13,851 bases of DNA, taken from positions 1-13,851 of the forward strand of contig JAUQQB010000033.1 in the NCBI GenBank assembly GCA_030550075.1, read 5' to 3'. Of the stretch, positions 1 to 7,640 are shown one piece after another. The notes beneath the pieces are model-generated. The model saw only the letters and a list, made by a program, of their open reading frames with translations. It made no database searches and was not told the DNA's origin. Every line of letters begins with the position of its first letter. The first letter of the stretch is position 1. The stretch is from Chloroflexota bacterium. Its GTDB lineage: Bacteria; Chloroflexota; Anaerolineae; Thermoflexales; Thermoflexaceae. Position numbers and translations under genes: made by a program.

Positions 1-28
1 AAGGAACTGCGTAAGTCCTAACAAATTC

Positions 29-52
29 AGCCCGGCGCTCAAGCGCCGGGCT
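29..52 (-). terminator. Probable intrinsic terminator of the minus-strand glycosyltransferase operon
   Basis: A perfect 10-bp stem (29-38 pairs with 43-52) encloses a 4-nt loop. It lies about 20 nt past the stop codon of the last minus-strand gene. Read on the minus strand, the stem is followed by a moderately T-rich stretch (GAATTTGTT), which suits a Rho-independent terminator, although the T tract is interrupted. Read on the plus strand it is followed only by TTCTC, so it could also work weakly for a plus-strand gene outside the window. The remaining bases 1-28 show nothing recognisable. Confidence 0.7.
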
Positions 53-71
53 TCTCGCGGGATCCCCCATG

Positions 72-2783
72 CTATCGCACCGAGATCGGAACCGGGTAGA
101 CATAAAACGGCCCTGAGGCCGAAGCCATGTCGGGCAATAAATGGAGCATCTCGGGCCACGCATACCATCCGATCCGTAGCGTATACCGGCCCGGGCGGGG
201 AATCCCGTCCAGCGGCATAGCGATCGGGATCACCGTCCCCGTGGGCCAGCGCGAGGTCGGTTGCCAGAGATCCCGCTGGCTTCCCGCTTGTCCTTTTTCA
301 TCCACCACATGCACAAACAGCGTGTAATCCGTCTCCAGATCGTTCATGGCCTCGAAAGCCAGCCAGATCGTCCAGGGCGTTCCAATCGGCACTTCGGAAG
401 GCCCTTCCATGCCGGCCAGACGGATTTTCCCTCCAAAAACGACCGGCTGGTGGATAGGGGCGATCGCCCGGGTGATCACCAGAGGCTGCGGGAGCTCGAA
501 GGCGTCCTCCTCAGAGCCGTCAATCCGCAGACGACTTCCCGGGTTTAGCCGCTTATATAAGCCTACGCGAATCCGATAAAGCCCGGGCTCCGCCTCTTCG
601 GGCACCTGCAGGAAGTGGATGTCCTGGTAGATCCGCTCCATATCCCACGCGTTCGTCGGGACATCCGCCGGATGCATGTGATCGCTCTGGAAAGCCAGGC
701 GCGGCTCTCCGATCAGCGGATAAGCGTGGACATACACGCTATATTGGGTTTCCATTGGCCGCAGCGGCCGCCACCACAGGGTGAGGCGAACCTGGCTGCC
801 CGGCGCCACGCCGGCGGGCTCCATCCGATAGCCGATCAGGCGGATCTGTTCGGCATAATCGATGTGTAGATAGGTCTGTGCCCCTGGTGGTCGATCCAGG
901 GGCAGGCGGGTCGCCGCCCAAAGCCGATACGGAGCCTGGCTGAGCAGGGCCAGGCCCCCGAGCAAGAGGAGCGCTCGCTCGCTAACCGTCCATGCATTCC
1001 ATGAGGCCCATATATGATGAGGGACATCGGCCATTCGGTGAAGGGATCGGGTGATGAAACGTGAAGGCGCAAACCGTTTGAAGCGAAAGCCGGATGCCAG
1101 ACGCCCGATGCCGGCGAGCGTCAACCCGGCGGAAAGCAGCTCCATAAGACGCCATTCGAGCAATGGCTTAAAGCGGAGCCGGACTTCATGAAGTCCGGCG
1201 GGAACCTCCGCTCGCAACCATCCGGTTTGGGCTTCCGCCCACACAGGAACCGGTCGCCCATCTACCCGCACCGTCCACCCTGGAAAGGCCAGGACGTAGA
1301 ACCGCACGCTCCCGCCGACAGGGAGATCGACGACATATCGCTGATCCAGGGCCTTGCGCTCCAGCACCCGCACAGCTGCTCCGGGCGGCAGGGGATCCGG
1401 GTCCAGTCGGATTGGCTCCTCCCCGGCGCGATAAGCTCCTTCCAACGGCGAGCCCTCGATCTCCCCCACAACCCATCGCGGGAACAATTCCCCCACGCTG
1501 ATCAGGCCCGGATAGCGATGTCGGCGCTCATAAGCGTGCAGATCCACCATGGACGGGCGGAGCAGGCGAATCGGCGTGCCCCCGTTATACAACAACCCAA
1601 GGCTGCCCGTGATCAGCGCCCCGCATGCGATTGAAACCCATAGCCCCTGAACGCGGCGCGGCACAACATCCACGGCCAGGCCGATCAGCAGCGCCATGGG
1701 AAGCGCCGCAGGGCCCAGCCATCGCCATGGGAATTCCGCATAGGCGAGAAGAAGGATCTGCTCCCAGACCTGTCGGGACGCCGGCAACATCATGAAAATC
1801 ATCCCGGCCAAAGCTCCCCCACACCCCATCGCCAGCGCGCGCGGGCGGAGGCCTCCGCCTTCCACGTTTTTCCGCCGAACCAGCCATCCCACGGCAGGGA
1901 GCGCCAGCAGCGCCTGGTGGGGCCCCAGCGTCAGGATCAGCCGCCGGTTCCCAAGACGGTCGTCATACAGTGGAGGAAGGGAGAACAGCGAGCCCGGATC
2001 CAGGAAATGCTTCCGGAAATCATATTCGCCCTGGAGCAAGCGGTCCAGATGCACCAGGGGGCGGTCTGCCATAGCGGGAACCACGAAGAACGCCGCCAGG
2101 CCCATCCCCAGCGCCGCTATCTGCAACCCCACGCGGACGCGGCGTATGGGGAGCCGTTCCACCCAGATCACGCCAATGCCGTATCCGGCGAGCAGCGGGG
2201 CGCTCAGCAAGGCGCTGATATTGTGGCTGAGAAGAAGCAAGGCGATCACTCCGGCGGCGGCAAAGCGCCAGCCCCAGCGAGGCTCCTGGAGCGCGTGATG
2301 GAGCATCAGCAAGACCCATGGCAACAAGCTGAGGGCCAGATATTGGGGGAAGTCCCCCTGCCAGTAGAGCTCACGGACCCGGAACGGAACGCTAGCGAAG
2401 GCGAGGCCGGCGACGAGAGCCGCCCGCTCGGATAATCCCCAGCGGCGAGCCAACCCGTAGACCCCTATGCTTCCCAGCAGCAGTAGCCCCGCCAGCGGGA
2501 TTTTCACACTGAGCTCCAGGGGAAATCCCATGGACATCCCCATCGCCCCCAGCCACGCGAAGAGAGGCCCAAGAAAGTGAAAGAGGGGTATGCCCAGGCC
2601 AAAGGCCAGATCGGGAGCCCAGCGCGGGTAGAAAACCCCCGTCTGCCACAGGCGGTGCATCTCCAGAATTCGATAGGCATGAATCACCCCATCCTCGGTG
2701 GGGGGCAGACCGGGGCGGAGCATCGGCATCCCAACGAGCATCGTCCATAGGAGCATCAACCAGAATCCACGTTCCCGCGCCAT
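72..2783 (-). CDS. 6-PTPS-related/YfhO-like membrane protein (GT-C-like) with two C-terminal beta-sandwich domains
   Basis: This 903-residue integral membrane protein is probably a GT-C type glycosyltransferase that uses a polyprenol-linked sugar outside the membrane. The acidic first outer loop (T29-E-D-G, then H35), the 'FRVRELYWQGDFPQ' stretch and many hydrophobic segments to about residue 410 fit the 6-pyruvoyl-tetrahydropterin-synthase-related membrane family. Residues 412-540 form a soluble region with 'FPGWTVRVDG' (about 500) and 'VPAGLHEVRL' (about 527), as in YfhO-like proteins, closed by a membrane segment near 541-560. Normal relatives would end here. This one adds another hydrophobic segment (about 602-619) and two beta-rich domains (637-777 with VYVH at 683; 778-903 with LFVHVVDEKG at 822). 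It is the last gene of the operon. An in-frame ATG at 2792 overlaps the upstream stop as ATGA, but the GGAGGG at 2793-2798 abuts that ATG and lies 9 nt from the ATG at 2783, so 2783 is preferred. Substrate is unknown. Confidence 0.82.
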   Translation of the reverse strand: MARERGFWLMLLWTMLVGMPMLRPGLPPTEDGVIHAYRILEMHRLWQTGVFYPRWAPDLAFGLGIPLFHFLGPLFAWLGAMGMSMGFPLELSVKIPLAGLLLLGSIGVYGLARRWGLSERAALVAGLAFASVPFRVRELYWQGDFPQYLALSLLPWVLLMLHHALQEPRWGWRFAAAGVIALLLLSHNISALLSAPLLAGYGIGVIWVERLPIRRVRVGLQIAALGMGLAAFFVVPAMADRPLVHLDRLLQGEYDFRKHFLDPGSLFSLPPLYDDRLGNRRLILTLGPHQALLALPAVGWLVRRKNVEGGGLRPRALAMGCGGALAGMIFMMLPASRQVWEQILLLAYAEFPWRWLGPAALPMALLIGLAVDVVPRRVQGLWVSIACGALITGSLGLLYNGGTPIRLLRPSMVDLHAYERRHRYPGLISVGELFPRWVVGEIEGSPLEGAYRAGEEPIRLDPDPLPPGAAVRVLERKALDQRYVVDLPVGGSVRFYVLAFPGWTVRVDGRPVPVWAEAQTGWLRAEVPAGLHEVRLRFKPLLEWRLMELLSAGLTLAGIGRLASGFRFKRFAPSRFITRSLHRMADVPHHIWASWNAWTVSERALLLLGGLALLSQAPYRLWAATRLPLDRPPGAQTYLHIDYAEQIRLIGYRMEPAGVAPGSQVRLTLWWRPLRPMETQYSVYVHAYPLIGEPRLAFQSDHMHPADVPTNAWDMERIYQDIHFLQVPEEAEPGLYRIRVGLYKRLNPGSRLRIDGSEEDAFELPQPLVITRAIAPIHQPVVFGGKIRLAGMEGPSEVPIGTPWTIWLAFEAMNDLETDYTLFVHVVDEKGQAGSQRDLWQPTSRWPTGTVIPIAMPLDGIPRPGRYTLRIGWYAWPEMLHLLPDMASASGPFYVYPVPISVR

Positions 2784-2788
2784 CGCGC

Positions 2789-5293
2789 TCATCCCTCCGG
2801 AACCCGGCACGGAGTGGGCAGGATGTCCACAACCGCCGCCGTCACGGCAGCGTGCTCCCAGAGCGGTGCCTGCGAGGATCGAATCGGCCAGCGAGCGGCC
2901 GGGTCCGGCTGGCCAATCGGGTAAAGTCCGATCACGATGGACATCGGGCCGGATGGAAGGTCCATGGGGAGGGAGATCCGGTAAGATTGGAGAAACACTT
3001 CTCCGGGTATCCATTCGCGAAAAGACCGGTTCCCGAAATCAATCGGGAGATCCCGGCCCGCCACCATCCGGCCCTCTCGATCGTGGAGATGGACGAACAC
3101 GACCGGCACCTGGGTCTGGGCCTGGAAAGCCTGCACGTCCCACAAGCTCCAGAACAGCGAAAACTCCAGCGCCTCCCCGGGACAGAAAGCCGCGCCGCTC
3201 AGAGCCATCGCCCCCAGGGAAACGCCGTTCCCAAACTCCACCTGTGGCATCTGGAAGACTCCGGGGAGATCCGAAGGGGGATCCTCCAGGGCGATCTTGT
3301 CCTGAAACCGGATCGGTTGAGGAGGCGGAAGCGGCATACGGCCGCGATCCCCGGGGATCAGCTCTCCCTCCGCCTGCAAGAACAAAGCCTGCGAGGGTCG
3401 AGGGATCCAACCGACCGGCAGCGCCTCCAAGTAGGCGGGCAGAGCCAGCGGAAGAGCGCCCTGGAGCCGGAATGGGGCGATCCCGGACCCCTCGGATTCG
3501 ATGATCGACAACATGTAACGGCCTGGGGTGAGGGAAACCCGCCACGGCCACGCGGCTCGGGGCAACGTCAGGAAAAGCCAAAGTCGATCCCCCTCCGGAA
3601 TCGCTTGAATCCCTATTGCCTTGGATCCGGGGTGAGGACGCTCTTTCAGAAGATAGAGGGTGCCTGCAGGCGCCTCGGCGATCTTCTGGAAACGATCCTG
3701 GAACAGCGTCCAGCGGGCCTCGAAAGCCGCTCGCTCTTCCGGGGTCCAGCCTTCCGCGCGGATTAGAAACGCCTTCACCCCCAGATCTTCGAAAAAGGCC
3801 AGGCTCTCCCGGGAGGGAAAGATCAGGAGGCGATCCGCAGCTTCCCAGGACAATGGGGGGAAGAAACCGCTGTAGCCAATGGGCGTGGGTTGCTTCCGAT
3901 AAAGGGTTGCGAATTGCGCCTGAGTCAGCCGACGCATCGTCTCCGAATCGGAGAGCAAATTCAGGGTCCGGATCGTCGGGAATTCGATGAACGGGAATGC
4001 CCACGGGCTCTCAGCCAGCCGCCGGTCCAGCTCAGGGAGTGGGCGGGGAGCCGTGTAGCGGGGAAAGGGCCCCCGATAGGCTTCGAGGATCGCCAGGGCC
4101 AGCACCAGGATGAATATCCCCCGGCGGAGCTCGGATCGCGGATGCCATACGTGCCATCCAAGCCCGGCCAGCGCAGCCAGGCCCAGCTGGGCCAGCACGA
4201 ACATGCGAGCGGGGACGCGGATCGCCTGGAACCCGGGGAAGAAATGCCAGAGCAGGAGATAGGGCATTGCAGGAAGCAACGGCGGGTCCTCCACGCGCAG
4301 TCGCAACGCCGGGCCAACCGCAAACACCGTTCCGATCACCGTAAGGAGCGCAAAGGGCCTTCGCCATGGCGAGCGGCTACGCCAGAGACCGTATGCCGCC
4401 AGAGCCAGTGGAACCAGCCCAGGGAAGAGGGTTTCAATATGAGCATAGCGATGGATCTCCTGAAAAGGTGGGATCCTGGCATAGAGATGGCCGTGGGGGA
4501 CCAGTAGAAAGCTCAGAAGCCCGAAGAGCGCTTGCTGGTCCAGCCCGCGTGCTCCGACCCAACGACGGGCTTCCAGGTAAGGCCAGGTGGCGGGAAGGAT
4601 CAGCCCGGCTGCCAGGATTCCCGCGAGGATGACCTGGCGCCAGAGGGCGACGCGCCGGGTGGAGGGATAACGCGCGATCTGCTCTGCCCCCACGCTGATC
4701 AGGCCCACGCTCAGGAACAGCCCATGGTAAAGCGAGATCAGGAATTGGCCGGCGAAGGCCAATCCTAACCCGATGGCATCCCGGGTTCGACCGGTCCGCA
4801 ACAGGCGAAAGAGAAACCAGAGTGCCAGCGGGATGCCGAAGTTCAGCAACACCTGAAGTTGCGGGGATGGGCCAAACCGTAGCGTCATCGAGGCGAACAG
4901 CAAGCCGCTCAGCAGGGCAGCCCCCGGATCACGAATCAAACAGAAAACGAGCGCATAAGTCGTGAGGGCCGAGAGGACGAAGGCAGAGAGGAACAGGAGG
5001 TTGTAGGCCAGGATCGGATTGCCGGTAAGCCAGATCGCCGGCGCAGCCAGCAGGGCGGCACCCAGCAGGTGCTCCGAGAAGTAAAGGGTATCCGGATAAG
5101 GATAGAAGTTCGGCGCATGGGGGAGTTGCCCGGGCTGCAGAAGATGGGCTGCATCCCACCCCAGCGTCCAGGCGTTCAGCGCCGCATCCCCCTCGTTCTC
5201 CAGATGGGATGTGGCGGTGCGCGCCACCGGCCAGGTCAACGCGAGGGAAAGAGATGTAAAGAGGATCAGAGCAAGCCCATGGCGACGAAGCAT
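2789..5293 (-). CDS. Uncharacterised GT-C-like membrane protein with C-terminal beta-sandwich domain
   Basis: An 834-residue polytopic membrane protein. The first membrane segment (about 7-24) is followed by an outer loop with 'ENEGDAALNAW' (32-42) and 'FYPYPDTLYFSEH' (63-75). This pair is typical of a widespread but uncharacterised family in Chloroflexota and other phyla that resembles GT-C glycosyltransferases; D36 is the best candidate for the catalytic acid. Hydrophobic segments run to about residue 440. The rest is probably extracytoplasmic and ends in a beta-rich domain (669 to about 820) with VFVHLHDREG (732-741) and IGLYP (near 789), matching the tails of its neighbours. The start at 5293 lies 1 nt after the upstream TAA (TAA-C-ATG) and leads straight into the first membrane segment. 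Only a weak GAG lies 10 nt upstream, so translation probably depends on ribosomes finishing the previous gene. Longer in-frame starts (for example 5335) would overlap that gene. Membrane enzyme: fairly sure; sugar and acceptor unknown. Confidence 0.82.
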   Translation of the reverse strand: MLRRHGLALILFTSLSLALTWPVARTATSHLENEGDAALNAWTLGWDAAHLLQPGQLPHAPNFYPYPDTLYFSEHLLGAALLAAPAIWLTGNPILAYNLLFLSAFVLSALTTYALVFCLIRDPGAALLSGLLFASMTLRFGPSPQLQVLLNFGIPLALWFLFRLLRTGRTRDAIGLGLAFAGQFLISLYHGLFLSVGLISVGAEQIARYPSTRRVALWRQVILAGILAAGLILPATWPYLEARRWVGARGLDQQALFGLLSFLLVPHGHLYARIPPFQEIHRYAHIETLFPGLVPLALAAYGLWRSRSPWRRPFALLTVIGTVFAVGPALRLRVEDPPLLPAMPYLLLWHFFPGFQAIRVPARMFVLAQLGLAALAGLGWHVWHPRSELRRGIFILVLALAILEAYRGPFPRYTAPRPLPELDRRLAESPWAFPFIEFPTIRTLNLLSDSETMRRLTQAQFATLYRKQPTPIGYSGFFPPLSWEAADRLLIFPSRESLAFFEDLGVKAFLIRAEGWTPEERAAFEARWTLFQDRFQKIAEAPAGTLYLLKERPHPGSKAIGIQAIPEGDRLWLFLTLPRAAWPWRVSLTPGRYMLSIIESEGSGIAPFRLQGALPLALPAYLEALPVGWIPRPSQALFLQAEGELIPGDRGRMPLPPPQPIRFQDKIALEDPPSDLPGVFQMPQVEFGNGVSLGAMALSGAAFCPGEALEFSLFWSLWDVQAFQAQTQVPVVFVHLHDREGRMVAGRDLPIDFGNRSFREWIPGEVFLQSYRISLPMDLPSGPMSIVIGLYPIGQPDPAARWPIRSSQAPLWEHAAVTAAVVDILPTPCRVPEG
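2793..2798 (-). promoter_or_regulatory. Ribosome binding site deciding the start of the last operon gene
   Basis: GGAGGG on the minus strand sits inside the last codons of the upstream gene (Pro-Glu-Gly-stop). It directly touches the ATG at 2792 and is 9 nt from the ATG at 2783. The spacing favours the second ATG, although the first forms the classic ATGA overlap. Confidence 0.55.
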
Positions 5294-5294
5294 G

Positions 5295-7640
5295 TTAGCG
5301 AATCTCGAGATCCAGAAGGTCCACCACCTCGCCATGGTCCGAGGGCTCCCGTCGTCCAGTCTGCTCATCGTAGAGGCCAACTCGAAGCACGTAACGGCCG
5401 GGGAGCAAATCCAGCATAAATCCATACCGATCCCCAATCGGCTCGCCGGGGTGCCAGGCTTCCACCGGCTCCCATCCCTCTTGGGGCGGACGGTCATGCT
5501 GGAGCTGCGGGGGCTGATCCGGCCGACCGATGTGAACGAACACCTTGCGGGGCGTAGGAGAAGACCGCGTGGCCTGCCAGATCAGGGCCACCCGCAGCGG
5601 CGTTCCTCGCGGCACCGACAAAACGAGCCGTCCTTCCGAATGCATGGGCTTCGTCTCCCCTTGAACCGCCGCCTGAACCAGCGCGATGCCATTTTCCCAG
5701 CGCACCCCCCCGCTGATGATGTGCCATCCACCCCTCGGGCTCAGATACAGCATCAACCGCATCCAATCCTCATAATCCCGCTCGCTCACCTTATAGGCCT
5801 GTTCCAGCAGGTAGCGCTCGATCCCCGGTTCCGATTCATGCCAGCGGTTCCAGGGCCGCATGAGCCAGACCCGCGGATATCGGGCCAGCACCCGATCGAT
5901 CAGCATCCGTTGAGGTTGTGGCAATGGAACGGGGGCAGAGAAGATCCCATACCAGTCGATGGGGGCCCGCAGCCAGTTCAGGAAGTAATCGCCAAAGTAA
6001 GGATAAGTCATCAGCAGCGCGTCCCCGGGCCGGGCTTCCTGATTGAGATCCTCGATCATCGGCCGGAGAAACCGCGCGTTCTCGTGGAAGTCGTAACGGG
6101 GGTCATTGGCAACGGCATGCAGGGAGACGGCAGCGGCCAGCAAGGCCACACCACACAGGGCACCGCCCGTAGCGAGCTCTCGCTCGGAAAAGACAGGAGA
6201 TCCGCGCCTTAGGCGCCAGAGACCTGCCAGGGCGCCCAGCCCGATTCCAGCTCCAACAGCAACCGGGGGCCAGATGAGGGAAAAACCCGAGGCGGATCGA
6301 ATCCAGGCGGGAGCCAGATCTGCAGCAGAGAACATCCGCCAGTGGCCCAGGATTGGGTTATAGGTGAAATCCCATGCGACGCGCTCCATCGCCTGGGGAT
6401 AATTCCGAAGCGTCTGATACAACCGGCGGTCCAATTCCCCCTCGAACACGCGGGGATCCACCAGAACACCAGCCAGCTGAGGAAGAAGAGAAATGGCCCC
6501 CAGGCCCATCAGGATGGAAAGGCCCCACCGACGAGGCCATTGCAATAGTTGTTCCACCATGGGGACTGCCGCGAGCATGGCGACCGGGATGAGCGGCACC
6601 ATATATCGCGGTCCCCAATTCAATCCTCCCCACCAGATAATCGGGCGACTGTAGCCCGCAATGTGTAGTGTCCCGAAGATCAGGATGCCCCCTGCCAGGA
6701 AAGGATGGACCCGGAACAGTCGCCGGAGCCCCACGAGAGCCAACAGGAGCGCAGGCGAGTAAGGGAGCAAGCCCTTGCCCGGGCTGAGCGTTAACGCCAG
6801 GGCCCGTTGGATCATCGCCTCCGGTCCGGAGATGACCAGCTCTGGCGCACGGGAGTATTCCATCACATTGCGAGCAAACGCCGAGATGCCTGCCAGGGTG
6901 GTGCGGTAATACAGATGGGCTGGAAGCATCACGATCAGGAAGCCCATCCCAGCGGCTCCGAGAGCCCGGAGCGCCATGGTCCGGGGCATGGAACGCAGAT
7001 GGGGCCAGGTGGCGACCAGGAGGCCGGGGAGCGCGATCAGGGCCGATTGCTTGGTGGCGATCGCTCCTCCCAAAGCCAGGCCAACCAGGAAGAAAGCCGC
7101 TTCCTTGGACCTTGAGATCAGAAAGGGTGCCCCGAAGGCCAGCAACAGCCAGAACCCAGTCATGGGCTCGCGAAACAACCGCTGACTGTAAGGCCACGCC
7201 ATGGTGCCGAAAGCGAAGAAGAATGCCGTAAGGGTTGCCGCCGCGATGGAGAACCCCATCCCTCGCGCGATGAGATAAAGGGCGCTCACGGTGGCCGCAG
7301 TCCCAATCGGTCCGAGCAGCATAGCTGTTTGAAAACGCCCTGTCCTCAAGAGGTCGCTCAACCAGAGCAACGGCGCCATTGCCACCATCTGCGCCGGCTC
7401 GTAATTGGGAACCATCTCTCCGGAGATGGTATACATCCCCACATTGGCGCTGCCCGGTTTCACATCCAGGTAATAGAGAGGATGAATGGTGAAGCGACCG
7501 ATTTTCTGGAAGCTGGAGGCGGACGCGAACATCGCCCGCTCATCGTCGCTGATCGGGTAACCCGCATACGTAAGGAAGTAAATTGAGAAGGCGAGGGCCC
7601 ACAGGCCGAGCGCCCACCCCAAATCCCGCCGTGTGATCAT
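5295..7640 (-). CDS. GT39-like membrane glycosyltransferase with C-terminal beta-sandwich domain
   Basis: This 781-residue protein is probably a polyprenyl-phosphate-sugar dependent glycosyltransferase of the PMT/ArnT-like GT-C class. After the first membrane segment the outer loop carries 'YPISDDERAMF' (28-38). The D32-D33-E34 cluster takes the place of the catalytic Asp/Glu motif of the class. About a dozen hydrophobic segments reach roughly residue 500. Next comes a soluble region (517-660) with 'RPGDALLMTYP' (from about 537) and 'PRVWLM' (near 590), also found in the two upstream genes. The tail (666-781) is a beta-rich domain with KVFVH (about 699-703), 'PGRYVLRVGLYD' (from about 747) and a final LEIR. 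Start 7640 overlaps the upstream stop as ATGA, and GAGG lies 7 nt before it inside the upstream gene's last codons. Substrate cannot be deduced. Confidence 0.85.
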   Translation of the reverse strand: MITRRDLGWALGLWALAFSIYFLTYAGYPISDDERAMFASASSFQKIGRFTIHPLYYLDVKPGSANVGMYTISGEMVPNYEPAQMVAMAPLLWLSDLLRTGRFQTAMLLGPIGTAATVSALYLIARGMGFSIAAATLTAFFFAFGTMAWPYSQRLFREPMTGFWLLLAFGAPFLISRSKEAAFFLVGLALGGAIATKQSALIALPGLLVATWPHLRSMPRTMALRALGAAGMGFLIVMLPAHLYYRTTLAGISAFARNVMEYSRAPELVISGPEAMIQRALALTLSPGKGLLPYSPALLLALVGLRRLFRVHPFLAGGILIFGTLHIAGYSRPIIWWGGLNWGPRYMVPLIPVAMLAAVPMVEQLLQWPRRWGLSILMGLGAISLLPQLAGVLVDPRVFEGELDRRLYQTLRNYPQAMERVAWDFTYNPILGHWRMFSAADLAPAWIRSASGFSLIWPPVAVGAGIGLGALAGLWRLRRGSPVFSERELATGGALCGVALLAAAVSLHAVANDPRYDFHENARFLRPMIEDLNQEARPGDALLMTYPYFGDYFLNWLRAPIDWYGIFSAPVPLPQPQRMLIDRVLARYPRVWLMRPWNRWHESEPGIERYLLEQAYKVSERDYEDWMRLMLYLSPRGGWHIISGGVRWENGIALVQAAVQGETKPMHSEGRLVLSVPRGTPLRVALIWQATRSSPTPRKVFVHIGRPDQPPQLQHDRPPQEGWEPVEAWHPGEPIGDRYGFMLDLLPGRYVLRVGLYDEQTGRREPSDHGEVVDLLDLEIR

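Noticed and set aside
2793..3014. Extension of the last operon gene upstream to 3014
   Set aside because: The added 74 residues are antisense-like, Pro/Gly/Arg-rich, and overlap the upstream gene by more than 200 nt, while good starts exist at 2792 and 2783.
3039..4004. Minus-strand open frame of 321 codons in another frame
   Set aside because: It lies in a different frame of the same strand as the 2789-5293 gene and has a Gly/Ser/Arg/Pro-rich composition without hydrophobic segments or motifs.
5294..5497. Extension of the second-last operon gene upstream to 5497
   Set aside because: It would overlap the upstream gene's conserved tail domain by about 200 nt; the ATG at 5293 follows the upstream stop by 1 nt and leads directly into the first membrane segment.
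5211..6212. Plus-strand open frame of 333 codons
   Set aside because: Antisense to two real membrane genes; rich in Arg, Pro and His with no recognisable domain, a shadow of GC-rich codons.
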